A stretch of DNA of 64,000 nucleotides. Origin: Stenotrophomonas rhizophila (GTDB lineage: Bacteria; Pseudomonadota; Gammaproteobacteria; Xanthomonadales; Xanthomonadaceae). The notes under the pieces were generated by a model. It worked only from the letters and a program-made list of their open reading frames with translations. It ran no database searches and was not told where the DNA came from. The position numbers were made by a program, and so were the translations under genes. How positions within the stretch are numbered: position 1 is the first letter of the stretch; the number at the start of each line of letters is the position of its first letter. Below are positions 38,701-47,085 of this stretch, one piece after another. The stretch is from contig NZ_RCDC01000008.1 in assembly GCF_003651185.1 (NCBI RefSeq), forward strand, positions 62,001-126,000, in the 5' to 3' direction.

Positions 38701-38956
38701 CATCCTGTCGCAGGAGAACGTGTGGGACCTGGACGGCAACCAGTTCGCCACGGCTGATGTGCAGGGCAAGTACAGCGTGGAGAACGTGGATTTCAACATG
38801 TCCTACAAGGTCAACAAGAACCTCTCGCTGACCTTGGAAGCGATCAACCTGCTCGACACCGCCGATGAGCGCTATGTCGATTCGGCGTTGTCGCTGCCGG
38901 ACCGCTACACGCATACCGGGCGGCAGTACTACCTCGGCCTGCGCTACAAGTTCTGA
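35777..38956 (+). CDS. TonB-dependent receptor (carbohydrate type), second paralogue
   Basis: This is a 1059-residue receptor of the same TonB-Xanth-Caul group as the preceding gene. The start at MDRLDTRKKTPVTLL is chosen because it gives the signal peptide (cleavage near AAA-QQ) and follows a GGGAGGGGG Shine-Dalgarno. The frame is open from 35672. The plug has GKFPDLNLAESMQRIAGV and QQISVRGLGSDFTRVRING, and the barrel ends YYLGLRYKF. It is longer than its neighbour through extra loops, including a cysteine-containing one (FCSPAGYD to HCGPGL) and a YCNCN stretch. Shared promoter elements and signal-region DNA show origin by duplication. Confidence 0.93.
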   Translation: MDRLDTRKKTPVTLLAVSIAFALQSVAGIAAAQQTPEAAASLNAVDLDKVEVKATYRESLQQSLDEKRYSVEQVDAIYAEDIGKFPDLNLAESMQRIAGVSIDREGGEGQQISVRGLGSDFTRVRINGLEALSTAGSGTTGVNRSRGFDFNTFASELFSRVKINKTQSAQTDEGSLGATVDLRGSRPFDFEGFQASLGGQYGYNELSRNKDPRISGLISNTWADGRVGALMSVAYSKRTIFEEGYNPVRWEHGNYRNSNQSTAANNGTYGFCSPAGYDPQTPRNPLANETAAGVGSAANQARSNGWGSYGIDATHCGPGLDRPAATAENIAAYETATNAWIPRYPRYIRTEHEIERLGVTGALQFKVSDDTQLNLDMLYSKLDKNVREDSIGANLHRTAQYGGKTQIVVREAQADEQNRLTYGVFDNVDFRTESTAIEESTEFKQFSLNLEHRFNDAVRLDAVIGHSESNYERPVFSMVSFDNSNLDGFVLDMRNGKVPAMSFPFDLNAVDNWKWLGYGSTPVNANGTARGGNISEVRLNPQYVDNAFDTAKVDLTFNINPTFTLRGGLAYKDYDMSTQEYRNISYGRLSQALPAGVGVGDLSNTLSGFGKGMDGNLPNAWLVPDFNQIAKLLDIYCNCNTGTLGGDYRLASVGHFGASNNNFDVNEKSYGSYLQLDFNTDLLGRAFRGNLGVRYVQTRITADGYAPCTATNANDLSSACEPFFGVASATADPGERLQVGTRVGHKYDDWLPSLNLAWDLSDTFVLRFGAAKTMARPTLSNLSPSVSGGPTAYFDDDRSYSINLGNPKLDPFRSTNYDLSAEWYFDEGALLSAAVFYKDIESYVQRTRLLTTWADMGYSLDLLPTGFSPDTVFNVQSYFNTPGGPLKGYEVSYQQPFSFLPGFWRNFGVQLNYTHVESKIKYMFSSGTGSTIVTTYTENDLLNLSPNSYNATLYYDDGRFSARVSTSYRDAYISTILSQENVWDLDGNQFATADVQGKYSVENVDFNMSYKVNKNLSLTLEAINLLDTADERYVDSALSLPDRYTHTGRQYYLGLRYKF

Positions 38957-39107
38957 CCGTGCTGCGCCTGCCGCCACCTGTATCGCGCCCGTCCCTGTCC
39001 TTCTCTCCGGGATGGCGGGCGCGGTGCGGGGGCGGGAGGCCACCGTGAGCCGCTGACGCCCGCTGGTGGTTCCGCTGTACTGTTTCTGCTGTCGAAAGGA
39101 AGGTCCC

Positions 39108-42100
39108 ATGCATCGCCCTGTCGCCCCCTTGATCCGTCCCTCCCGCCTGTCCGCCAGCCTGCTGGCGCTGCTGCTCGCCGGCAGTGGTACCGCCTGGGCG
39201 CAGACCGCACCGCAGCTGCTGTTCCACGTGTCGGCCGACCAGAGTCTGCAGGCCGATACCGCTGTGGGTGACCCGGTCCCCAACTTCGTGGACAAGGTGA
39301 AGCGGGTGCCCAACGGCGCGCATGGCAGCGCGATCGAATGGGCGGATGATGGCGTGTTGTCGTGGAACGCACCGGGCAACATCCAGGCACAGCGCGGCAC
39401 ACTCGGCTTCTTCTGGCGCTCGCGCTATGCGGTGGGTGAAGCGCCGTTCGTGATCTTCCGGGTCGGCTATGCCGACCACAGCAGCTGGGACATGGCCTGG
39501 CTGCGCATCGACTGGAATGGCCACGGCTTCGATGCCTTCGTCACCGATGCCAACCTGGCGCGCACGCGCGTGTCGTTCAAGCTCGACCAGAACCCCTCGC
39601 CGCAACAGTGGCAGCACATCGCCTTCGGCTGGGATGAGAACCACGGCGTGCGGCTGTACGTGGATGGCAGGGAGGTCGCCCGCCAGGAGACCACCGCCGA
39701 CTACGATGCCGCACTCGATCAGCTCGGCCTGGCCGCGCGCGTGATGGCCCCCTACCAGGTGCAGAGCCGCTACAACTTCCTGCGCGGCAGCGATTTCGAC
39801 GAGATCCGCGTCTATGACCGCCTGCTCGACCCAGCCGGCATGGCCGCGCTGGCCCGCAATGCCGCGCCCCGCACGGCAGTGGCCGAACCGGATCCGATGC
39901 GCGCCTGGCGCCATCGCCATGGCTGGGACGCTGCGCCGCCGCCGGCGCTGACCGCGCCGACCACCACGATCCGCAAGATCGAATTCGCCGATACCAAGGA
40001 CCACAAGCAGTGGATGTGGAAGGCGACCGACGGCATCGCCGAAACCACCTGGCCGGGTGTCTACAACCGTTCACGGCTGCCGGGCCGCAACGATTACTTC
40101 CAGCTGCCGGACTGGAATACCTATGTAGAGGGTGGCCAGCAGCTCGACCTGACCCTGCCGGCCGGTGAGACCGTCAACCGCATCGAAGTGCGCGGCGCCG
40201 CCTTCGGCGGGTTGAGCCACAGTGTGGACGGCCAGCCAGCGCAGGCCCTGTTCGAGCGCCCGCAGGGAGTGGTCCGCAGCGTCAACCAGATCCCTGCGCA
40301 GGCGGGCGGCGTGCTGCACTTCCGCAATACCGCGCAGGAAACCCCGATCCAGGAAATCTGGGCGTACCAGGTCAGCGATGCCGCCGAGCCGGAGGGCACG
40401 GTCAAGCAGCGCTACCTGATCGACAGCCAGGCCCTGCCGGACTACACCAACATAGCGGCGCTGCGCGAGTACATCCAGGGCCGCTACCCGGCTGCCGAAC
40501 GCAGCACGGTGATGGCGCTGCCCAAGGGCGCCGGCTCACGCAAGCGCACGGCCGATACGCTGCCCGCGCAGCCGATGCCGATCGTGCACGTGCTGATCCC
40601 TTCCGGCGTGAGCGACGCCCCGGCCGCACAGCCGCTGATCCGCAGCTGGGCACACAGCTGGGAGAACATGCATGACGGCCTGGACGGCATCGCGATCGAT
40701 CTGCCGAAGCTGGATCTGCCCGCGACCCATGACGGCCTGATCCCGCTCAACATCCGCATCAAGGACCCGCTGTGGCCGGCGCGCGACATGATCGACGTGT
40801 CGGTCTCGGTCAAGCCGGGCCAGAAGCGCACGCTGTGGCTGGACCTGCGCGATCGCATCCTGACCGCCGACAGCCTGTGGATCTCCGTCGCGTCGGCCGC
40901 ACCGGGGTTCAACGCCACCTCGCTGGACGGTGCGGAAATCCGCATGGTCTACAAGGACCGCGACGAGGCGAAGAAAGAACACATCGCCGACCGCTTCAAC
41001 CAGGTGCGCGACAACTGGGGCTTCCTGGTCGAAGAACACACCACTTCCAAGCGCCAGCGCCTGTACGCGCGCGTGTACGCCGATCTCAGCGACCTGCTGC
41101 GGGTGGACCCGGACCACGAGCTCGGCCGCCTGTACTGGAACTACATCAGCTACAACAGCCAGGGCAAACCGCCGTTCACCCAGCCCGCGGCACCCAACGG
41201 CGTGCCGCTGTGGGCGTTCCGGCAGACCGAAGATCTCAAGTACGTGCGTCGCTTCATCGAATGGTGGATCGATAACCGCCAGATCGCCTACGGTGATTTC
41301 GGCGGCGGCATCTCCGACGATTCCGACCTGACCCAGCAGTGGCCGGGGCTGGCCCTGATGGGCGTGCAGCCGGACAAGCTCAATGCCTCGCTGACCGCGC
41401 TGTCCGATGCGGTGTACCGCAATGGCATGTTCAGCAACGGCCTGAGCACCATCGAGACCGACGAACTGCATTCCTACGAGGAGGGCATCAACACCAACAG
41501 CGCGATGCTCTACCTCAACTGGGGCGATCCGCTCACCGTCGAGCGCCTGATGGAAACGGTGAAGGCGTTCGACGAACGCATCATCCTGCCCAACCCGCAG
41601 GGCCATCTGCTGTTCTCCAGCAACTGGTTCGGCGGCAACAAGGTCTACCGCGAACCGAACTGGCAATGGCAGAAGCCGTATTCCTTCCCGGTCCTGCACC
41701 CGGCGTTCCTGATCGGCCAGTACAACGCTGATCCGACCGGCCGCAAGCTGGTCACGGGCCTGGCCGATGGCTACCTGGCCCACGCCTACACCGACGACAA
41801 GGGCCGCTGGGCACTGCCGAACGAGATCAACTGGGCAACCGGCAAGACCCGCGGCGGTGAGCTCAACAACGGCTCGGGCAGCGGCGACATCATGCACACC
41901 TTCTGGGCGGCATGGCGCTGGACGGGCGATGACAAGTACCTCAAGGCGCTGGATTATCGCGTCGAGCGCGGTGGGCCGGGGGCGCTGTCCAACCTGGGCG
42001 AGAACTATGTCGAGGCCCTCGGCCGCGGCGCCGAGTGGAACCCGCGCTTCATCAGCGATGCCGAGGGTGGCAGCACCGGCTTCGCCAGCCTGATGGCGTG

Positions 42101-42926
42101 GCAGGCCACCGGCGACAAGAAGTATCTGGAAGCGCTGCATGCCGACGGCATCCAGGCCAAGGCGCAGCGCGAATACATGAACACCGAAGGCCACTGGTGG
42201 TCCGACCGTGTCGAAGCGCCAAGCGAATTCCTGCAGCGTGCACGCCTGGGCGGCATCGCGCTCAAGCGCAACGAGAGCTGGCCGGGCCACACCGTGAGCT
42301 GGCGCTTCGCCCAGCCGCAGGCCGCCGAGCAGGTCGCGCTGCTGGTGCACGCGCCCTCGCCGGACCGCTTCAAGGTGATCGCCTACAACCTGGGCAAGCA
42401 CGCGGTGGAGGCGGAGATGAGCACCTGGAACGTCACCGCCGGGCAATGGCGGATGACCAGCGGCGTGGACCGCAACGGCGATGACACCATCGACGGCAAG
42501 GCCACCACGCGTGATCTCACCCTGGAACGCAGTGCCTCGACCACGCTGCGGTTCGTGCCGGGCCAGAGCCAGGTGTTCGAATTTGAGCTGGTGCAGGCCG
42601 GCACGCCGGTCGAACAGCGGCCCGACCTCGGCATCGGGCGCGGCGATGTGCGCGTGGACGGGCGCCAGGTGCAGGTGACCGTGCACAGCCTGGGCCATGT
42701 CGCGACCGGTGTGGGCGTGGCAGTGCTGGAAGATGCCAGGGGCCGTGAGCTGGCCCGGGCCGAGATTCCGAGGTTGGCGGCGCCGAGCGACCTGCTGCCG
42801 AAGACCACGATTGTCAGCCTGCCGTTGCCGGCCGGGGATCGCGGTGGCCTGCGCGTACGGGTGATGCAGGCCGACGGTGCGGCCGAAGTGACCCAGCGCA
42901 ACAATGGGGTGGCGCTGGACCCGTAA
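39108..42926 (+). CDS. large secreted LamG-type protein with putative alpha-toroid catalytic region, function unknown (candidate pectinolytic enzyme)
   Basis: This is a 1272-residue protein with a signal peptide (cleavage AWA-QT, residue 31) and a strong AAGGAAGG Shine-Dalgarno. Residues about 80-260 look like a LamG/concanavalin-type lectin fold (WQHIAFGWDENHGVRLYVDG, FDEIRVYDRLLDP). A beta-rich section to about 440 could be a second carbohydrate-binding module. Residues about 600-1080 are helical with repeated aromatic motifs (GRLYWNYISY, FIEWWIDNRQIAYGDFGGGI, MHTFWAAWRWTGD, GHWWSDRV), suggesting an (alpha/alpha) toroid as in polysaccharide lyases and some glycosidases. The C-terminus is beta-sandwich-like. 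I do not recognise a named family. It sits directly after two TonB receptors inside the pectin locus. A pectin or rhamnogalacturonan lyase/hydrolase role is inferred from context. Confidence 0.75.
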   Translation: MHRPVAPLIRPSRLSASLLALLLAGSGTAWAQTAPQLLFHVSADQSLQADTAVGDPVPNFVDKVKRVPNGAHGSAIEWADDGVLSWNAPGNIQAQRGTLGFFWRSRYAVGEAPFVIFRVGYADHSSWDMAWLRIDWNGHGFDAFVTDANLARTRVSFKLDQNPSPQQWQHIAFGWDENHGVRLYVDGREVARQETTADYDAALDQLGLAARVMAPYQVQSRYNFLRGSDFDEIRVYDRLLDPAGMAALARNAAPRTAVAEPDPMRAWRHRHGWDAAPPPALTAPTTTIRKIEFADTKDHKQWMWKATDGIAETTWPGVYNRSRLPGRNDYFQLPDWNTYVEGGQQLDLTLPAGETVNRIEVRGAAFGGLSHSVDGQPAQALFERPQGVVRSVNQIPAQAGGVLHFRNTAQETPIQEIWAYQVSDAAEPEGTVKQRYLIDSQALPDYTNIAALREYIQGRYPAAERSTVMALPKGAGSRKRTADTLPAQPMPIVHVLIPSGVSDAPAAQPLIRSWAHSWENMHDGLDGIAIDLPKLDLPATHDGLIPLNIRIKDPLWPARDMIDVSVSVKPGQKRTLWLDLRDRILTADSLWISVASAAPGFNATSLDGAEIRMVYKDRDEAKKEHIADRFNQVRDNWGFLVEEHTTSKRQRLYARVYADLSDLLRVDPDHELGRLYWNYISYNSQGKPPFTQPAAPNGVPLWAFRQTEDLKYVRRFIEWWIDNRQIAYGDFGGGISDDSDLTQQWPGLALMGVQPDKLNASLTALSDAVYRNGMFSNGLSTIETDELHSYEEGINTNSAMLYLNWGDPLTVERLMETVKAFDERIILPNPQGHLLFSSNWFGGNKVYREPNWQWQKPYSFPVLHPAFLIGQYNADPTGRKLVTGLADGYLAHAYTDDKGRWALPNEINWATGKTRGGELNNGSGSGDIMHTFWAAWRWTGDDKYLKALDYRVERGGPGALSNLGENYVEALGRGAEWNPRFISDAEGGSTGFASLMAWQATGDKKYLEALHADGIQAKAQREYMNTEGHWWSDRVEAPSEFLQRARLGGIALKRNESWPGHTVSWRFAQPQAAEQVALLVHAPSPDRFKVIAYNLGKHAVEAEMSTWNVTAGQWRMTSGVDRNGDDTIDGKATTRDLTLERSASTTLRFVPGQSQVFEFELVQAGTPVEQRPDLGIGRGDVRVDGRQVQVTVHSLGHVATGVGVAVLEDARGRELARAEIPRLAAPSDLLPKTTIVSLPLPAGDRGGLRVRVMQADGAAEVTQRNNGVALDP

Positions 42927-42945
42927 CGCCATGCGGTGCATGGCG
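42927..42945 (+). terminator. hairpin after the LamG-type gene
   Basis: A perfect 8-bp inverted repeat (CGCCATGC / GCATGGCG, 3-base loop) begins directly after the stop codon, between two convergent genes. No U-tract is present. Confidence 0.45.
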
Positions 42946-42971
42946 CTGCCGGCTCCCGGCCCCTGTCTGGC

Positions 42972-43811
42972 TCACAGCGTGACCTGCCCCTGGATGCAGG
43001 TCACACAGTCGCCACCGATCCACAACGCATCGCCCACCCGCTCCACCCGCAGCCGCCCGGCACGGCCGATCGCCGTGCCCTGGCTGATCACATAGCGATC
43101 CGGTGCTTCGCCGGTGGCCAGCAGCCAGCGCGCGATGCCGGCATTGAGGCTGCCCGTGGCCGGGTCTTCCGGCGCGCCGTCGCCGGCAATGAAGGCGCGG
43201 CTCTCGTACTGGGCCTCGTCTCCATCACTGGGCAGCCAAGGCCCGAACACACCCACCTTCACGCCCTCCAGCTGCGCATAGTCCGGCTGGACCGCAAGTA
43301 CGGCCGCACGATCACGCAGGCGCAGTGCCAGCCAGCCGGTACCGTTGTCTGCCCAGCGCGCGTCCACGACGTCCTCCGCGGCTACGCCGAGACCGCGGCG
43401 CACCTGTTCGCGCAGTGCCGGTGCCAAGGGCTCGCCGCGCAGCAGCGGCGGCGCCAGGAATGCCAGACCGGACGCGCTGCGCCGTATCCGCACCAGGCCG
43501 ATCCCGCACTCCTGCACGATCTCCTCGCCCTTCGGCACGCCACCATGCGCCAGCCACGCATGGCAGCTGCCCAGGGTGGGATGCCCGGCGAACGGCAGCT
43601 CTTCCAGCGTGGTGAAGATGCGCACGCGATAATCCGCCTGCGGATCGGTCGGCGGCAGCAGGAAGGTGGTCTCGCTCAGGTTGGTCCAGCGGGCGAACGC
43701 GGTCATGCGAGCGTCGTCCACGCCTTCTGCATCGAGCACCACGGCCAGCGGATTGCCGCGCAGCGGATCCTGGCTGAAGACATTGACCTGTTGGAACGGC
43801 AGCGTAGGCAT
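42972..43811 (-). CDS. PhzF family isomerase/epimerase-like protein
   Basis: This is a 279-residue protein of the diaminopimelate-epimerase-like PhzF family. The N-terminus FQQVNVFSQDPLRGNPLAVVLD, then LSETTFLLPP, RIFTTLEELPFAGHPTLGSCHAW and the C-terminal EDPATGSLNAGIARWLL are all family hallmarks, including the active-site glutamate region. The substrate is unknown. Most PhzF homologues outside phenazine clusters are uncharacterised. No phenazine genes are nearby. The ATG at 43811 is chosen for the conserved start. The frame extends to 43856. Confidence 0.9.
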   Translation of the reverse strand: MPTLPFQQVNVFSQDPLRGNPLAVVLDAEGVDDARMTAFARWTNLSETTFLLPPTDPQADYRVRIFTTLEELPFAGHPTLGSCHAWLAHGGVPKGEEIVQECGIGLVRIRRSASGLAFLAPPLLRGEPLAPALREQVRRGLGVAAEDVVDARWADNGTGWLALRLRDRAAVLAVQPDYAQLEGVKVGVFGPWLPSDGDEAQYESRAFIAGDGAPEDPATGSLNAGIARWLLATGEAPDRYVISQGTAIGRAGRLRVERVGDALWIGGDCVTCIQGQVTL

Positions 43812-43892
43812 GGCGGAACGTCGGGAAACGGGTGGAGTGCGCATGATGCGCGGCACCGCGGCGTCGGGTCGAGCGCTGCGCCCGGTCGCACC

Positions 43893-44483
43893 CTAGGCTG
43901 CGTCGGTTTCCATCACCTGCACGCGGCGCTGGTACCAGCCGTCGGCCTCGGGTTCGAAGACGGCGCTGCGGGTCATCTCGCCCTGGTACACGTGTACCGA
44001 GATCGCCAGGTCGTCATCGCTGGTGTTGCGGATGGTGTGGTACTCGTGCGGCGGGATCAGGCTGCCGGCACTGCCGCAGTCGCCCAGCACGGGCGGCTCC
44101 GGGCGGAAACGGAAGCGTTCGCCGTCGCGCTCCAGCAGCTGGTACTGGGTGATCGCCAGCTGGCCCAGCCAGACCCCCTCCACGCACCACAGCCCGCTAT
44201 GGTCGTGCAGCGGCGTGCCCTGCCCCGGCCCCCAGCTCATGGCGACGATGCTGTAGCCGTGCTCCGGGCTGCGATACAGCTCGCGGCGGGCATAGTGATC
44301 CTCGATCGGGTGGTGCACGCAGGCCGGCAGCTGGATGCGGCTGTCGGCGATCGCCTCGCGCAACGCCGCGCGCAGCGTGGCGGCGATCTGGTGCGCGTGC
44401 TCGTGCTGGACGGCATGGTCGACGGCGGCGATCAATCGATCACGGCCATGGAACGGAGGAAACGGGTTGCATTGGTCTTGCAT
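43893..44483 (-). CDS. cysteine dioxygenase family protein (thiol dioxygenase)
   Basis: This is a 196-residue cupin with the iron ligands of thiol dioxygenases: H93-x-H95 in GTPLHDHSGLWCVEG and a distal histidine in IPPHEYHTI (near 146-149). C100 lies in the position of the Cys of the Cys-Tyr cofactor region. Bacterial members oxidise cysteine or 3-mercaptopropionate to the sulfinate. Choice of substrate cannot be made by reading. It lies 82 bases upstream of PhzF on the same strand and may be co-transcribed. Confidence 0.87.
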   Translation of the reverse strand: MQDQCNPFPPFHGRDRLIAAVDHAVQHEHAHQIAATLRAALREAIADSRIQLPACVHHPIEDHYARRELYRSPEHGYSIVAMSWGPGQGTPLHDHSGLWCVEGVWLGQLAITQYQLLERDGERFRFRPEPPVLGDCGSAGSLIPPHEYHTIRNTSDDDLAISVHVYQGEMTRSAVFEPEADGWYQRRVQVMETDAA

Positions 44484-44599
44484 GCCCCGAGTCTAGGCGA
44501 TCCCGGTGAACAGCGTGTTTGACCTGAATCACATCCAATCGACCCACAATCCCCGACGTAGCAATCTATTCGAAAGAATTCGAAGGGTCCGCCTATCGA

Positions 44600-45463
44600 T
44601 CAGGGAATCAGCAACGGTCGCAACGACGGGACCTGCCGGGCCAGTTCCTCGGTGACCAGCGTGGCGAACAGCGCCGCGCCATCCGGGCCCAGGTGGGTGT
44701 AATCGAACGCGACCTTGGCCTGCCCCATGGGCTCGGTGACGGCGTTGTTCTGCGCGGCCGGTGCGCCAGCCACGGGCGCTGCGCCCACAGTCGTGCCCTC
44801 CAGCGCTGCGCTGACCTGGGCGGGCGTGGCGGCCGCCTGCGCCAGCGGCATGGCCGCGACCGGCCCCAGCGCCTGTACCACCGCGCGGCTGCGCGCGTGC
44901 AGGTCCACCAGGGGCACCTCCAGCTCGCGCGCCACGGCGCGGACCGCCTCGGCCCAGGGGGCCAGGTCATCGATCAGCACGCCATCGGCGAACTGGCGTC
45001 GGGTCAACGGGGTCAGCAGCACCGGCTGCGCACCGGCGGCACGGATCTCACGCACATAGCGGCGCAGGTTGTCCGGGAACTCGCGCTGCAGATCGGTGGA
45101 GCGGCCCGGCTTGCCGGGCTGGTCGTTGTGGCCGAACTGGACCAGTACCCATGTGGTGGCATAGCCGGGCGTGCGCATCTCCGCCTCGGCCAGCGCCCAC
45201 GAGCCCTCGGCGCGGTAGTTGTAGGTACTGCGGCCGCCACGGGCCAGGTTGGTGCAGGTCAGGAACGAGGTCACGTGCCGCGCGCAGAAGGCCGGGCCCC
45301 AGCCGCCCTGCACGGCCGTGGTGGAATCACCGACCAGCACGATCTTGCTGGCCCGGATCGGGGTCGGGGCCGGGCGATCCAGCACCGCCGGATCCACGGC
45401 GGCCTGCGCCGCGCTCATCAGGCCGAACAGCGCGCTGCCCAGCAGCCAGGACGTACACCGCAT
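44600..45463 (-). CDS. SGNH-hydrolase, rhamnogalacturonan acetylesterase-like
   Basis: This is a 287-residue exported esterase. The signal peptide is MRCTSWLLGSALFGLMSAAQA. SGNH blocks: LVGDSTTAVQGGWG (nucleophile Ser in block I), NLARGGRSTYNY (Gly), QFGHNDQPGK (Asn), and DYTHLGPDGA (Asp and His). These match the rhamnogalacturonan acetylesterase family (CE12-like), which removes acetyl groups from pectin backbones. An insertion of about 60 residues rich in Ala/Pro lies between blocks III and V. Its ATG overlaps the TGA of the upstream carboxylesterase gene (TGATG), so it is the last gene of a coupled three-gene operon. Confidence 0.88.
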   Translation of the reverse strand: MRCTSWLLGSALFGLMSAAQAAVDPAVLDRPAPTPIRASKIVLVGDSTTAVQGGWGPAFCARHVTSFLTCTNLARGGRSTYNYRAEGSWALAEAEMRTPGYATTWVLVQFGHNDQPGKPGRSTDLQREFPDNLRRYVREIRAAGAQPVLLTPLTRRQFADGVLIDDLAPWAEAVRAVARELEVPLVDLHARSRAVVQALGPVAAMPLAQAAATPAQVSAALEGTTVGAAPVAGAPAAQNNAVTEPMGQAKVAFDYTHLGPDGAALFATLVTEELARQVPSLRPLLIP

Positions 45464-47085
45464 CAGAACGTACCTCGTTGAATGAAGGGGGCCTGCTGAT
45501 AGAGGCGACGCTCGCCACCGCGCGGGTCGTCGGCCTGCTGTGGGGGGGTATCGAACAGCATCGTTTCGCGGCGGGCCAGCGAATAGGTCTGCCAGCGTGG
45601 CAGTCCGCCGTGATTTGGATCGCCATGGCGGGCGAAGGCGATCAAGGCCTCGCTCATCGTGGCCGCCACGCGGGTCGCCGCTTCGCTGTCACCGGTGCGC
45701 GAGCCGGGCCGATCGGTGGTATCGAACACCAGCGGGATATCCAGCGTGTGGAACGCGCCAAACTTGCCGCCGTCCAGCGGCGAGCCCCAATCGAGTTGAT
45801 AGGCCCAGGTGGGTGCGCCCTGGCGCGCACGCGCCTCCAGTTCCTCCACCGCACCGCGCCACGAACGACCGGCGGTGGTGGCCGCGAAGAACACTTCCGA
45901 AGGCGTGTAATGCGGATACAGGCGGCGGTACTCGGCGATCACCACCGAGGGCAGCAGGTCCACGTACTGCTCTTTTTCCAGCTTGGCCGGCAGCGTCTCC
46001 CAGGTCAGTGCGAAGTTGGCCGGGTCGTTGCCGAGGAAAGCGCGGGTTTCATCGTGGGTGTTGCCGATCACCATCGGAATCCCGGCGGACTGCGCGGGCG
46101 CCTCCGGCCAGAACGGATGCACCGGCAACGAACGCCCGTCGAGCACCGGCCCGACGTAGAGACTGCTGTTCTCCACGCGCGAAGGGTCGCGCGCACGGGT
46201 GGCGGCCAGCAGCGCTTCCATCGGCATCGTGCGCAACGCGTCGGCATCGGCTGCGCCCACCGCCTGCATCGCGATCTGCGCGCGCTGGGTGGCGGCACGC
46301 GGGCCGGCCGCGGTCACCTGCTGCCCGCTCATGGTCCACGCGCGCTGGAACAGGCCGCGCGCGGCGGGCATGGCCATCAGCGTGGCGATCTTCGCGCCGC
46401 CGCCGGATTGCCCCACCACGGTGATGTTGCCCGCATCGCCGCCGAACTCGGGCGCATGCTGGCGCACCCACTGCAGCGCCTGGACCAGATCGAGCTGGCC
46501 GACGTTGCCGGAATCGGCGAAACGCGCATCGCCCAGCTGCGCCAGGTACAGATAGCCGAACACATTGAGGCGATGGTTGACCGTGACCACCACCACGTCG
46601 CCGCGCCGGCACAACGCGCTGCCGTCGTACAGCGGGTCGCTGCCCGAGCCGTTGTTGTAGGCGCCGCCGTGGATGTAGAACACGATCGGGCGCTTGCCGC
46701 CATCGCGCAGCGCCGGGGTCCACACATTGAGGTAGAGGCAGTCTTCGCTGCCCGGCCCTTCGCTGCCGCCCTGCGGCGCGGCATTGCCGTACGCCAGCGC
46801 ATCACGCACGCCGCGCCAGGCCGATTCCTGCACGGCCGGCTGGAAGCGCCGGGCGGCGGTATCGGCGCCGTAGGGAAGGCCGCGGAACACGTGGATGCCC
46901 TGCTCCTGCTGCCCGCGCACGCGGCCACTGCGCACGCGCGCCAGCGGCGCGGCATCGTGGCGCGGGCCGGGCACGCCCGCGAAGGCGGGCAGCAGGGGCA
47001 GGCTGGTCGCACCGAGCATCACGGCATAGCGCGCGCTGTCGCGCAGGAAACGGCGCCGCTGCAGGTCGGCGGGGGAATCAGTCAT
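45463..47085 (-). CDS. type-B carboxylesterase, twin-arginine exported
   Basis: This is a 540-residue alpha/beta-hydrolase of the carboxylesterase type-B family. The N-terminus has a twin-arginine signal (RRRFLRDSARYAVMLG) with a hydrophobic stretch to about residue 36. Visible are the oxyanion region IHGGAYNNGSG, EDCLYLNVWTP, and the nucleophile elbow VVGQSGGGAK (Ser). Such enzymes in pectin loci are candidates for acetyl, feruloyl or methyl esterases. It overlaps its upstream neighbour by 8 bases and its downstream neighbour by 1 codon position, which suggests strict co-translation. Confidence 0.88.
   Translation of the reverse strand: MTDSPADLQRRRFLRDSARYAVMLGATSLPLLPAFAGVPGPRHDAAPLARVRSGRVRGQQEQGIHVFRGLPYGADTAARRFQPAVQESAWRGVRDALAYGNAAPQGGSEGPGSEDCLYLNVWTPALRDGGKRPIVFYIHGGAYNNGSGSDPLYDGSALCRRGDVVVVTVNHRLNVFGYLYLAQLGDARFADSGNVGQLDLVQALQWVRQHAPEFGGDAGNITVVGQSGGGAKIATLMAMPAARGLFQRAWTMSGQQVTAAGPRAATQRAQIAMQAVGAADADALRTMPMEALLAATRARDPSRVENSSLYVGPVLDGRSLPVHPFWPEAPAQSAGIPMVIGNTHDETRAFLGNDPANFALTWETLPAKLEKEQYVDLLPSVVIAEYRRLYPHYTPSEVFFAATTAGRSWRGAVEELEARARQGAPTWAYQLDWGSPLDGGKFGAFHTLDIPLVFDTTDRPGSRTGDSEAATRVAATMSEALIAFARHGDPNHGGLPRWQTYSLARRETMLFDTPPQQADDPRGGERRLYQQAPFIQRGTF

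Noticed and set aside
39012-39075. Sixth LacI-type operator before the LamG-type gene
   Set aside because: A TGACGCCCGCTGGT string resembles the receptor sites but carries an extra base that shifts the half-sites, so the symmetry of the other five is lost.
35828-39400. 1190-codon open frame on the minus strand opposite the second receptor and the LamG-type gene
   Set aside because: Same reason: antisense shadow with repetitive Val/Gln/Gly/Arg composition crossing the boundary of two well-supported genes.
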